Below, one piece after another: positions 33,783 through 41,208 of a stretch of 43,008 nucleotides of DNA. The stretch is from assembly GCA_003857395.1 (NCBI GenBank), contig RPRC01000093.1, positions 1 through 43,008 on the forward strand, given 5' to 3'. Every line of letters begins with the position of its first letter. Position 1 is the first letter of the stretch. This stretch comes from Geobacter sp. Its GTDB lineage: Bacteria; Desulfobacterota; Desulfuromonadia; Geobacterales; Geobacteraceae. Position numbers and translations under genes: made by a program. The notes under the pieces are model-generated. The model saw only the letters and a list, made by a program, of their open reading frames with translations. It was not told the DNA's origin and ran no database searches.

Positions 33783-34163
33783 TCAGCCGCCGCTGCTCTT
33801 GGTGATGAGGATGACGCCAACGCAGACCAGGACAGTTCCGGCCCAGCGCATCGGTGTCACGATCTCGCCGAGGAAATACTGGGAGAGAAAGGCAACCAGC
33901 ACATAGTTCAGGGCCTGCATGGGCAGGGCCACCGTAAGGTCTTCCCAGGAAAGGACCGCCAGCCAGAGAAAAAAGAATATGGCAAGCATTGCCGTGCCGA
34001 GCACCAGCTTCGGATTTGACAGGGCCTGGTAGGCGGCAGACAGCATTCCCCGTAGATTCATGGCCGAAAGGTCGCCCAGTTCTTTCATGCCCTTGGTAAG
34101 AAGCAGGTCACCCACCGTGCCCGCGGATACGGCAAGCAGCATAACGACAACGGTCTTAAGCAT
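33783..34163 (-). CDS. Small EamA-like four-TM transporter
   Basis: A 126-residue membrane protein with four predicted helices (about residues 3-20, 44-65, 72-92 and 100-122). It corresponds to one half of an EamA/DMT transporter; QALNYVLVAFLSQYFLGEIVTPMRW and AGTVLVCVGVILI are typical of the second repeat. The ATG at 34163 overlaps the last codons of hpnK, so they are coupled. Paired with hpnK and hpnJ, it may move a lipid-linked sugar or hopanoid precursor, in the way ArnE/ArnF-type small transporters do. That is inference. It would need to dimerise. Confidence 0.8.
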   Translation of the reverse strand: MLKTVVVMLLAVSAGTVGDLLLTKGMKELGDLSAMNLRGMLSAAYQALSNPKLVLGTAMLAIFFFLWLAVLSWEDLTVALPMQALNYVLVAFLSQYFLGEIVTPMRWAGTVLVCVGVILITKSSGG

Positions 34164-35022
34164 CGATTCGTTCCTCTCCCCGGTAGCTACCGAGACGTAT
34201 TCCCTGTTCAGTAATTTTTTCACGCACCTTGGGACTGATAAGCGCCGCCAGTTCTTCTTCGTGCAGATAGTCAGGCATCCATGCTGCAAGTTCCGGGTCC
34301 GGCAGGCAGCCGGGATGAAAATATATTTCCGTACAGCCCGGTTTCAAGCCAGCCAGAACTTTCAGGAGATACTCCTCCGTCATTCTGCCGGAGTTTAACA
34401 AGCCCTTCACCTCATCGGTATGGAAGATGCCGAGCTTTTCCAGTACCGGCCGGCAGTTTTCCGCCAGACGGGCAAAGATAAAGGCATCGAGTCTCCGGCC
34501 GAAGCGTCGCCTTCCATCAGTGGCCGGGTCCTGCGCCAGGTTTTCCCGGGTGAGACGAAAGCTGCTGATGCCGTATTTCGGCATCAACTCGGCCAGGATG
34601 GAGAAAACCGTTGGATGCATATGAATGTTCAGGTGACCGTCAATATGGCTCAAGAGCAGGCCGGTCTCCCGGAAACGAAGGATCTGCGCTTCGATCTCCC
34701 GCTGCAATTGCTCGCGCAAGGATCTTTGAAAGAAGTAGCGCATCCCGGTCAGCACCGGATCAACCGGAAATTTCCCTTCGCGGTCCACCAGACCTGGCAG
34801 CTCCTCCGGCGGGAGGATCGCCTGCCCCTGCAGCAGGGTCAGGTGCAGACCGACCTGGAGACCCGGATTTTCCCTTGCCAGAGTCACGGCCTCGGCACAG
34901 GCCTGGCCGCTCACCATCAAGGAGGTGCTGGTAAGGATCCCCTCCCGGTGGGCCCGGATCACGGCCCGATTGGCGCCGCCGGACAGGCCGAAATCATCGG
35001 CATTGATGATCAGCTTCTTCAT
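34156..35022 (-). CDS. hpnK: Hopanoid biosynthesis-associated YdjC-like deacetylase HpnK
   Basis: A 288-residue protein of the YdjC/ChbG deacetylase fold. It starts MKKLIINADDFGLS with the metal-binding Asp pair, followed by VGLHLTLLQG (metal His), LLSHIDGHLNIHMHP, and YFHPGC near the C-terminus. All are YdjC-family metal or catalytic positions. I use the ATG at 35022 because it matches the family start; two upstream ATGs (35049, 35046) are possible and sit right after the hpnJ stop. Linkage to hpnJ and a small transporter is the usual hopanoid arrangement. The natural substrate is thought to be a modified hopanoid head group. Confidence 0.85.
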   Translation of the reverse strand: MKKLIINADDFGLSGGANRAVIRAHREGILTSTSLMVSGQACAEAVTLARENPGLQVGLHLTLLQGQAILPPEELPGLVDREGKFPVDPVLTGMRYFFQRSLREQLQREIEAQILRFRETGLLLSHIDGHLNIHMHPTVFSILAELMPKYGISSFRLTRENLAQDPATDGRRRFGRRLDAFIFARLAENCRPVLEKLGIFHTDEVKGLLNSGRMTEEYLLKVLAGLKPGCTEIYFHPGCLPDPELAAWMPDYLHEEELAALISPKVREKITEQGIRLGSYRGEERIDA

Positions 35023-35052
35023 GGCTTGGTCGCGAAGAGCGGTCATCATGTA

Positions 35053-36483
35053 CTAGCAGGAAGAGCAGCGGGACTGCTTGCGCTTCTTCATGTAGGCAAG
35101 GTACTGAGCGCCTTCCTTGAGGAGTTTTTTCCGTTCTTCACTGCTGGAAATCATTTTCAAAATGCTGCGGGCAATGTACTTGGGCCGGAAATAGAACTTG
35201 TTGTAAATAGTCTCCACCGCATCAAAAATCTCGCGGTTGGAGAGATGAGGATAATTGATGACGCAGGTCTGATGGCCGGTTTCATCGAGGAAACTGTCGG
35301 AAGTGATCCATCCCTCTTTTTTTGCCATATCAAAGAATTCCGTACCCGGATAGGGAGAAGCAAGGGAGGCCTGAATGGAATTGATGTCCAGGCGTTTGGC
35401 AAACTCGATAGTTTCGAGGATCGTCTCCTGCGTTTCGCCGGGAAGACCCATGACAAAGGCACCATGCACGGAAAGTCCCAGTTTCTTGCAGTTTCTGGTG
35501 AACTCCAGCGCCTGCTCTTTGGTGACGCCCTTCTTGATATTTTTCAGGATCTGATCGTTTCCGGTTTCGTAGCCGACCACCACGTGACGGAGTCCGGCAT
35601 CCCGCATGATCCTGAGGGTCTCATAGTCGCAGTTCGCCCGGGCATTGACGGTCCAGGAAACGCCGAGAGGTTTGATTTTTTCGGCAACGGCCCGGGCATG
35701 CTCCTTGTTGGCGGTAAAGGTATCGTCGTCAAAGGAAATCTCCTTCACTCCCGGAAGATTTTCCACGATCCACTTGACTTCCTGGTAGACATTTTCCGGA
35801 CTGCGGGTCCGCATGGTACGGCCGGAAAAGGTCTGTGGCCAGAGGCAGTAGATGCAGCGCGACGGACAGCCGCGGCTCGAATAGATCGAGACATAGGGAT
35901 GCAGGAAGTGGGGAATAACATATTCCGTAATGGGGAGGTCCCGCTGGTAAATCTGGCTGGCAAAGGGAAGTGCATCCAGATCGGTTATCGGCGGGCGGTC
36001 AGGAGTGGAAACGACCTTGCCATCCTTCTGGAAACTGATGCCGTCCACCTTTTCCCACGTCATTCCCTCAGCCAGTTCCTTCACAGAATAATCGAACTCA
36101 CCGCGACAGACGATGTCAACTGCCGCCCCGGCTCTCTGGAGGGATTCTTCAGGAAGCACCGAAACATGCGGTCCGGTCAGAACGGTAACGATGGAAGGCT
36201 TGCGCTCTTTGATGCGACGAGCAGTTTCAACGTCAATGGCAAAGGTCGGAGTAGACGTGTACATCACGACCATTTCGTAGTCCGCAGCAATCTCAATGCA
36301 GTCATCTAAAGTGAGTTTTTGCACCGGAGCATCCACCACCCGGCTCCCTTCGATCATTCCGGCCGGAAAACAGAGCCAGGTCGGATACCAGAAAGAAGTA
36401 ACTTCGCGTGACGCCTGGTAGCGGGCACCGGCGCCGCCATCAAAATCCTCGAAAGTCGGCGGGTTCAAAAACAACGGTTTCAT
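35053..36483 (-). CDS. hpnJ: Hopanoid biosynthesis-associated B12-binding radical SAM protein HpnJ
   Basis: A 476-residue enzyme. The N-terminus MKPLFLNPPTFEDFDGGAG and the region to about residue 170 form a cobalamin-binding-type domain. The radical SAM core follows with CPSRCIYC (C206, C210, C213) binding the 4Fe-4S cluster, then SFDDDTFTANKEHA and HVVVGYETGND. The C-terminus is Lys-rich and ends in RCSSC. The ATG at 36483 has AGGAG five bases upstream. A promoter lies at 36546-36574. HpnJ proteins act late in bacteriohopanepolyol head-group modification. The squalene-hopene cyclase and other hpn genes are not in the window. Confidence 0.9.
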   Translation of the reverse strand: MKPLFLNPPTFEDFDGGAGARYQASREVTSFWYPTWLCFPAGMIEGSRVVDAPVQKLTLDDCIEIAADYEMVVMYTSTPTFAIDVETARRIKERKPSIVTVLTGPHVSVLPEESLQRAGAAVDIVCRGEFDYSVKELAEGMTWEKVDGISFQKDGKVVSTPDRPPITDLDALPFASQIYQRDLPITEYVIPHFLHPYVSIYSSRGCPSRCIYCLWPQTFSGRTMRTRSPENVYQEVKWIVENLPGVKEISFDDDTFTANKEHARAVAEKIKPLGVSWTVNARANCDYETLRIMRDAGLRHVVVGYETGNDQILKNIKKGVTKEQALEFTRNCKKLGLSVHGAFVMGLPGETQETILETIEFAKRLDINSIQASLASPYPGTEFFDMAKKEGWITSDSFLDETGHQTCVINYPHLSNREIFDAVETIYNKFYFRPKYIARSILKMISSSEERKKLLKEGAQYLAYMKKRKQSRCSSC

Positions 36484-36545
36484 AGGTTCTCCTATAGAGA
36501 TGCACATCTCTTCTGATACTTTTTTCAAGATCAAGACAATCTAGT

Positions 36546-36574
36546 AAAATAAAGGTCGGCTTTTCTTTTGTCAA
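36546..36574 (-). promoter_or_regulatory. Promoter of the hpnJ-hpnK operon
   Basis: On the minus strand TTGACA (36574-36569), a 17-base spacer and TATTTT (36551-36546), about 60 bases before the hpnJ start. It is a near-consensus sigma70 site. Confidence 0.6.
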
Positions 36575-36695
36575 GGTGAAAGGAGTGAAGAAAGGAGCAA
36601 AGACCGCGGTGAAATCCGGCAAGGGAGAAACGTCCGGATTGCGGCTTGGCCCATTCTCTGCTAGAGTACTGGACACCTGTAGCAGGAGGCAGTGG

Positions 36696-37454
36696 ATGGA
36701 GCAGGACAGCATAGGTATCATCATGGCAATGCAGGAAGAGATTCGACCGATCCTGCGGCGGCTCGGCAGACATCGGAAAGAACAGGCTGGACGATTCCCT
36801 GTCTACCTTTTCCAACGGGACATGCGGCAGCTGACGATTATCGAATCCGGCATGGGAGCTAAAAAGGCCAGGGCTGCCACAGAAGAACTCATTGCCTATG
36901 CAAAACCCCGGCTACTTGTCTCGGCGGGACTGGGCGGCGCTGTCCGGGATGGCTTGGACGTTGGGGACGTGGTGATCGCGGGACAATCCCTGGCTCTCGG
37001 AGAAGGGGTCACCAGTGACGCAGTAACCCTTGGAAACGAACCGTTGCTCCGTGCCTTGAAAGAATCACTTTCAGGGCAATCGTTCCACATTACCGGCGGA
37101 ACGACTGTCACCACCAAAAGCATCGTGCACAAAGGAAACGCAGCTCAGCTGATACCGGAGGAAGTCGTAAATCCTGTCCTGGACATGGAAACGAGTGCCG
37201 TGGCAGAAGCAGCTGCCCGTAACGGTATTCCGCTGGTTGCCCTCCGCGCCATCAGTGACGCAGCAAAAGAGGAATTTCTCTTCTCGCTGGACGAGATAAC
37301 CGACCGGGAGCTGAATATCCGCATACACAAGGTGCTCTTCACCATAGTAAAAAAACCTCGCATCCTGCCCCAGATGATCAGGTTGGCAAAAAACTCGAGG
37401 CAGGCCGCGGACAATCTGGCAGGCGTCCTCGAAAAGCTGGTTCTCCTGGTTTGA
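36696..37454 (+). CDS. Nucleoside phosphorylase / MTA-SAH nucleosidase family protein (HpnG-like)
   Basis: A 252-residue member of the PNP/UDP family. Marks are IGIIMAMQEEIRPIL at the start, ESGMGAKKARAATEELI (near residue 55), LLVSAGLGGAVRDGLDVGDVVIA, LDMETSAVAEAAARNGIPLVALRAISD (near 165, the substrate-binding Met-Glu), and a C-terminal helix. The ATG at 36696 has AGGAGG six bases upstream; the frame extends to 36576 without conserved sequence. Its position divergent from hpnJ suggests HpnG, which removes adenine from adenosylhopane, but a general methylthioadenosine/SAH nucleosidase role cannot be excluded. Confidence 0.8.
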   Translation: MEQDSIGIIMAMQEEIRPILRRLGRHRKEQAGRFPVYLFQRDMRQLTIIESGMGAKKARAATEELIAYAKPRLLVSAGLGGAVRDGLDVGDVVIAGQSLALGEGVTSDAVTLGNEPLLRALKESLSGQSFHITGGTTVTTKSIVHKGNAAQLIPEEVVNPVLDMETSAVAEAAARNGIPLVALRAISDAAKEEFLFSLDEITDRELNIRIHKVLFTIVKKPRILPQMIRLAKNSRQAADNLAGVLEKLVLLV

Positions 37455-37538
37455 CCCCCTGTCGGACAGCCTCACCCCGGAGACCCTGGTTGGCGATCAC
37501 AGCTGAATATTTTTGCAGAATCTAAAGGACTTAGGCCT

Positions 37539-38171
37539 ATGGATATACTTCTCTTCGATCTGGACAACACCCTCTATACGCCGGAACGAGAGCTTTTCAC
37601 GCTCATCGACCAGCGAATCAACCGCTACATGACTGAAGTTGTGGGGATACCGCTGACTGAAGTAGACACGTTACGGCGTTCGTACTGGCAGCGCTACGGC
37701 GTAACCATGCAGGGGCTCATGCGTCACCATGCTGTTGACCCGGAAGACTATCTCTCCTATGTTCATGATATTGATGTTTCCAGTCGACTGCACCCAGACC
37801 TGGCCCTGCGAGATGCCCTTATGGCAGTCCCGTTGCGCAAGGCAGTATTCACCAACAGTTCCAGAGATCACAGTGAAAGAGTATTGAATGCTTTAGGTCT
37901 CAACAATCTATTCGAAGAAATCTACGACATCCGCATCGCCAACTACCTCCCGAAACCCGGACCGGAACCCTATCATGCGGTACTGGAGCGGATAAACCTG
38001 CCCGCAACAGCCTGCATCATGGTCGAAGATTCCCCGGAAAACCTCCGCACCGCAAAGGAACTCGGCATGGGAACCATTCTTGTGGGGCACCTTCCCGGCA
38101 CGCCCCATGTTGATGTCCGCATCCCTGCCGCGGGAGAAATATCTTCTGCCTTGTCCCACTGGAACATGTAG
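37539..38171 (+). CDS. HAD-family hydrolase (pyrimidine 5'-nucleotidase type)
   Basis: A 210-residue phosphatase of the haloacid dehalogenase superfamily, SDT1/YjjG-like. The nucleophile and acid are D7 and D9 in LLFDLDNTL, motif II is VFTNSSRDH, motif III is LPKPGPEPY with the conserved Lys, and motif IV is MVEDSPENLRTA with the metal-binding acids. The cap is the small helical type (about residues 15-85). AAGGA precedes the ATG at 37539. It follows the nucleosidase by 84 bp on the same strand, so it may be in one operon and act on nucleotides or a sugar phosphate released there. Confidence 0.88.
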   Translation: MDILLFDLDNTLYTPERELFTLIDQRINRYMTEVVGIPLTEVDTLRRSYWQRYGVTMQGLMRHHAVDPEDYLSYVHDIDVSSRLHPDLALRDALMAVPLRKAVFTNSSRDHSERVLNALGLNNLFEEIYDIRIANYLPKPGPEPYHAVLERINLPATACIMVEDSPENLRTAKELGMGTILVGHLPGTPHVDVRIPAAGEISSALSHWNM

Positions 38172-38206
38172 CATGAGACTCTCCTGAAAATACTGCCGAG
38201 GTACCG

Positions 38207-39079
38207 TTAGCATTTCCTCTCGCTGCCAAAGGCCGTCATGTACGGATAATCCTTCAAATGCTCGGCCAGTTCTTCCCTGCTGCAGCGGTTCGCCCTGCGG
38301 ACCAGGAGCACCGTAACGATAACGACCGGCAGAGTAAACATGAAAATTCCGGTCATGGCCATCAACTGCTCCCCGATACTGATCGTTACGGCAAGATTGA
38401 AGATCAGAACGGAAAGATAGAGTACAGGTCCCAACAAGGATCGATAGGGAAGGTTAGCTATCCCGGCCGGTTTCTCCTTGTTCCTTGTCATTCTGGCATC
38501 AATGCGCTGGAGAGTAAATACCAGAACAAGACTGACAACCCACCAGCCGATATAATTGGAAAGTGGAACACCGAAATGCCCCCCTGCCTCCCGGTACCCG
38601 TAAATCTGACCCAGGAACCAGCGGTTGCCCTGGAGTGCCACAGGATCTATCACTATGTCGAGGAAAACCTGGTAGAGAGAACCGAGCAAGAGGACGGCAA
38701 ATGAGCAGCGAATAGACCTCGTTTCGAGTGATACAAGGTTCCATTTACAGGTCTTGATGGGGGATACTGTCAGCAAAGCGGCGGTGTAGCTGCAGTAGGT
38801 CAGGAATACGTACGAAAGGGAATCAAAAAATGGAACGCCCGCAATCCAGAGTTCCTGCGTCTTGGTCGTATCAATATAATAATACCAGCCATAGGGAATC
38901 CCGGTGTTGATCGAGCTGTACTCGGAAATAAAAGCAATTAGGTAGCCGGCAACGGTGAAAGTTAGCGTTTTTTTCCAGCCAAGATGAGTAACTGCTGCAA
39001 CAAGGTACACCGCCAGAAAAGCAAAGACATACGGCCTCATGGTAAAGGTGCCGACCGCTATCCGTACGATATCATCCAT
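38207..39079 (-). CDS. Carotenoid biosynthesis protein (CruF/DUF422 family)
   Basis: A 290-residue polytopic membrane protein with seven or eight predicted helices. The segment EYSSINTGIPYGWYYYIDTTKTQELWIAGVPFFDSLSYVF (about residues 52-92; given here as landmarks EYSSINTGIPYG and PFFDSLSY) and IDPVALQGNRWFLGQIY..GGHFGVPLSNYIGW are the DUF422 signatures. The family includes CruF and bacterioruberin hydratase, which hydrate carotenoid psi-ends. The ATG at 39079 has GGAGGAG upstream. It converges with the HAD gene, 35 bp apart. No other carotenoid gene is in the window, so the exact substrate is open. Confidence 0.82.
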   Translation of the reverse strand: MDDIVRIAVGTFTMRPYVFAFLAVYLVAAVTHLGWKKTLTFTVAGYLIAFISEYSSINTGIPYGWYYYIDTTKTQELWIAGVPFFDSLSYVFLTYCSYTAALLTVSPIKTCKWNLVSLETRSIRCSFAVLLLGSLYQVFLDIVIDPVALQGNRWFLGQIYGYREAGGHFGVPLSNYIGWWVVSLVLVFTLQRIDARMTRNKEKPAGIANLPYRSLLGPVLYLSVLIFNLAVTISIGEQLMAMTGIFMFTLPVVIVTVLLVRRANRCSREELAEHLKDYPYMTAFGSERKC

Positions 39080-39166
39080 AGTTCTCCTCCTGATAAACAA
39101 ATGGCGCGGCATTGTGCCGCGCCATCTGGAAGTTGATGCTCTATGGTTCCAACCGACAGGTCACAA

Positions 39167-39224
39167 GTAGGGGCAACCCCGCGTGGTTGCCCGGTTCTGG
39201 ACGGCCACACGGGTCCGCCCCTAC
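39167..39224. repeat. GTAGGGGC inverted-repeat element between mlaD and the carotenoid gene
   Basis: It begins GTAGGGGC and ends GCCCCTAC, exact complements. The first hairpin pairs GGGCAACC (39171-39178) with GGTTGCCC (39185-39192); the second half is weaker. It lies just past the mlaD stop and could help end that operon. It is related to the element at 6088-6149. Confidence 0.8.
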
Positions 39225-39255
39225 AAAAACCGCGTCAGCTTAATTGTAAATGTAA

Positions 39256-40305
39256 TTAAAACAGGGTACCGACTATGCTTCCCAGCACCGAAATGGCACC
39301 ACTATCGCCAAGTCCTTCCACAGCCTGCTCGGTCTTCTTCAGGGTTGCGGTTGCATCCCGATAGAGCTTGTCTTCATTGACCAGTTTACCCATGGTACCT
39401 TGGCCGTTGTTGATCTTCTCGGTAATTTCCTTGATATTTTTCGAGGCGCCACTTAGCTCGGTATAGAGGGTTTTGTCGTTCACCAGTTTAGCCATGGTGC
39501 CTTCACCGTTATTGATCTTGCCGGCAATTTCCTTAACTTCCTTCATGCCATCATTGATGTTGGCCATGGCGCTCTTGGCTTCTACATAGAAAGCATCATC
39601 GTTGACCAGCTTGCCAATCGTGCCTTCGCCTTTATTAATCTTCGCCGTGATGTTCTTGAGATTGGCGGTAACCTCATTGGTATTTGCATAGAGTGTTTTG
39701 TCATTCAGCAACATCGCCAACGAGCCGTCACCACGGTCCAACTTGGTTGTGATGCTGCTGAGGTTGCTCATGGTTGTACGAAGGTTGGGACGATTCTCAT
39801 CCAACATGGTGGACATCTTACCCATGAGCTCAGCCTGGTTCTTGTTCAGGTCGGTAATCAGGGTCTTGGCTTCCACTGTGATATCACCGAGATCTGACAT
39901 GATCGTATCAACAGTCGCGGCATCTTTACCCTCAACCGTTGCTCCGGGAGGTAGCAGGGGCTCCGTTTTCGAACCGAAGGAAAGACTAAGAAACTGCCCT
40001 CCGAGGAGATTGGTCATGCGAATACTGGCAACAGTGTCTTTTCTGATTTCCGTGCCCTTTTTCACTTCGAAGTCAATGCGCACCTTAGCTTCCAGTACGT
40101 CGATTCCGTTGATCTTCCCGACGTCCACCCCAGCCAGCCGGACAGAGTCACCAACTTTCAGACCCGTCACGCTGGTAAGGAATGTCTTGTACGGAATGGA
40201 TTTTTCAAAGGGATTCCATTGTCCGCCCAATTCAAGCATGACACCAAATAGAACAAGTCCGAGAATGAAAAAAAGACCGACCTTTTTTTCCGTTGAAAGT
40301 GCCAC
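39256..40305 (-). CDS. mlaD: MlaD/MCE-domain lipid transport protein with C-terminal repeats
   Basis: A 349-residue protein. One membrane anchor (about residues 9-27) is followed by a single MCE domain (about 37-115; VGDSVRLAGVDVGKI, then MTNLLGGQFLSLSFG) and a long helical region (about 130-185). Four repeats of about 40 residues follow, each marked by GxGTxxxLVND and a later YxE/YxD (near residues 190, 229, 271 and 304). The start is GTG at 40305, with an ideal AGGAGGT seven bases upstream; the frame extends to 40338 without a better site. It is the substrate-binding subunit of an Mla-type phospholipid transporter, paired with mlaE. No ATPase (mlaF) lies next to it. Confidence 0.88.
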   Translation of the reverse strand: MALSTEKKVGLFFILGLVLFGVMLELGGQWNPFEKSIPYKTFLTSVTGLKVGDSVRLAGVDVGKINGIDVLEAKVRIDFEVKKGTEIRKDTVASIRMTNLLGGQFLSLSFGSKTEPLLPPGATVEGKDAATVDTIMSDLGDITVEAKTLITDLNKNQAELMGKMSTMLDENRPNLRTTMSNLSSITTKLDRGDGSLAMLLNDKTLYANTNEVTANLKNITAKINKGEGTIGKLVNDDAFYVEAKSAMANINDGMKEVKEIAGKINNGEGTMAKLVNDKTLYTELSGASKNIKEITEKINNGQGTMGKLVNEDKLYRDATATLKKTEQAVEGLGDSGAISVLGSIVGTLF

Positions 40306-40434
40306 GGCATCTACCTCCTGTCTGTAAAGAGCCGCCACCGCGACTCTCGATGCAAATTCCGTTCGTGATATCGGATCAATGCCACTCCGAAAGTGGACAG
40401 TGAAAGGTCCGAATACCTTGCAGGAAGAAAGTTT

Positions 40435-41208
40435 TTACAATAGTACGCGGGTCAATAAGTAGTCGGCGACCAGAATCAGAATAAAGGAAAGGACCACTGA
40501 GCGGGTTGTCGATTGCCCGATCCCGCGGGCACCCCCCGAAGTGGCAAACCCGACATAGCAACCGACCAGGGATATTATCCCGCCAAATACAAAAGATTTA
40601 ATGAGTCCTGCCCCGACTTCCTTGAATTGCAATGCTGCCTTAAGGCTATCATAATAGGTGGCATAGGAGATAAAAATCTTCGGATGGAGATGGCTTATCA
40701 GGGCTCCTCCAGCCATGCCGACACAATTGGCATACAGCGTCAAGAGCGGCAGACAGATAACGCAGGCAATAAAGCGCGGCATACACAGGTAACGCACCGG
40801 ATCGATATCCAAGGTTTTGAGAGCATCGATCTCCTCATAGACAGTCATGACACCAAGCTCGGCGGCAATCGCAGAACCGACACGACCTGCCACGAGAAAG
40901 CTGGTCATTACTGGCCCCAGTTCGCGAACCATGGAAAGCCCAACAATGGTCCCGATAATATCCTGGGTGCCATACTTCGCCAACTCGGAACCGGTCTGCA
41001 GGGCCAGCACCATTCCAACGAAGAAGCCCATCACCGACGCAATTGGCAGCGTTTCATAGCCAATTATCGACATTTGGGAAAAGATACTCTGCAAATTTCG
41101 CGGAGCTTCACGAAAAGAGTACAGTGTCTGGCCGAGCAGTTTCAACATCTCGCCGACAATCTGCATAAAGTAAAGAATCTTTTTCCCGATTCTTTCCAGG
41201 ATTTCCAT
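40435..41208 (-). CDS. mlaE: MlaE family ABC lipid transporter permease
   Basis: A 257-residue permease of the MlaE/YrbE family with about six predicted helices. Marks are IGYETLPIASVMGFFVGMVLALQTGSELAKYG (about residues 48-80; key stretch GFFVGMVLALQ), VMTVYEEIDALKTLDIDPVRYLCMPRF (near 130) and SGGARGIGQSTTRSVV near the C-terminus. The ATG at 41208 shares its A with the TGA of the upstream repeat-protein gene, with GAGGAG upstream, so the two are coupled. It needs an MlaF-type ATPase, which is not encoded here. Confidence 0.9.
   Translation of the reverse strand: MEILERIGKKILYFMQIVGEMLKLLGQTLYSFREAPRNLQSIFSQMSIIGYETLPIASVMGFFVGMVLALQTGSELAKYGTQDIIGTIVGLSMVRELGPVMTSFLVAGRVGSAIAAELGVMTVYEEIDALKTLDIDPVRYLCMPRFIACVICLPLLTLYANCVGMAGGALISHLHPKIFISYATYYDSLKAALQFKEVGAGLIKSFVFGGIISLVGCYVGFATSGGARGIGQSTTRSVVLSFILILVADYLLTRVLL

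Noticed and set aside
34420..36309. A 629-codon open frame on the plus strand
   Set aside because: It is antisense to hpnK and hpnJ, whose motifs (ADDFG, CPSRCIYC) are unmistakable. The open frame is a by-product of their GC-rich codon use.
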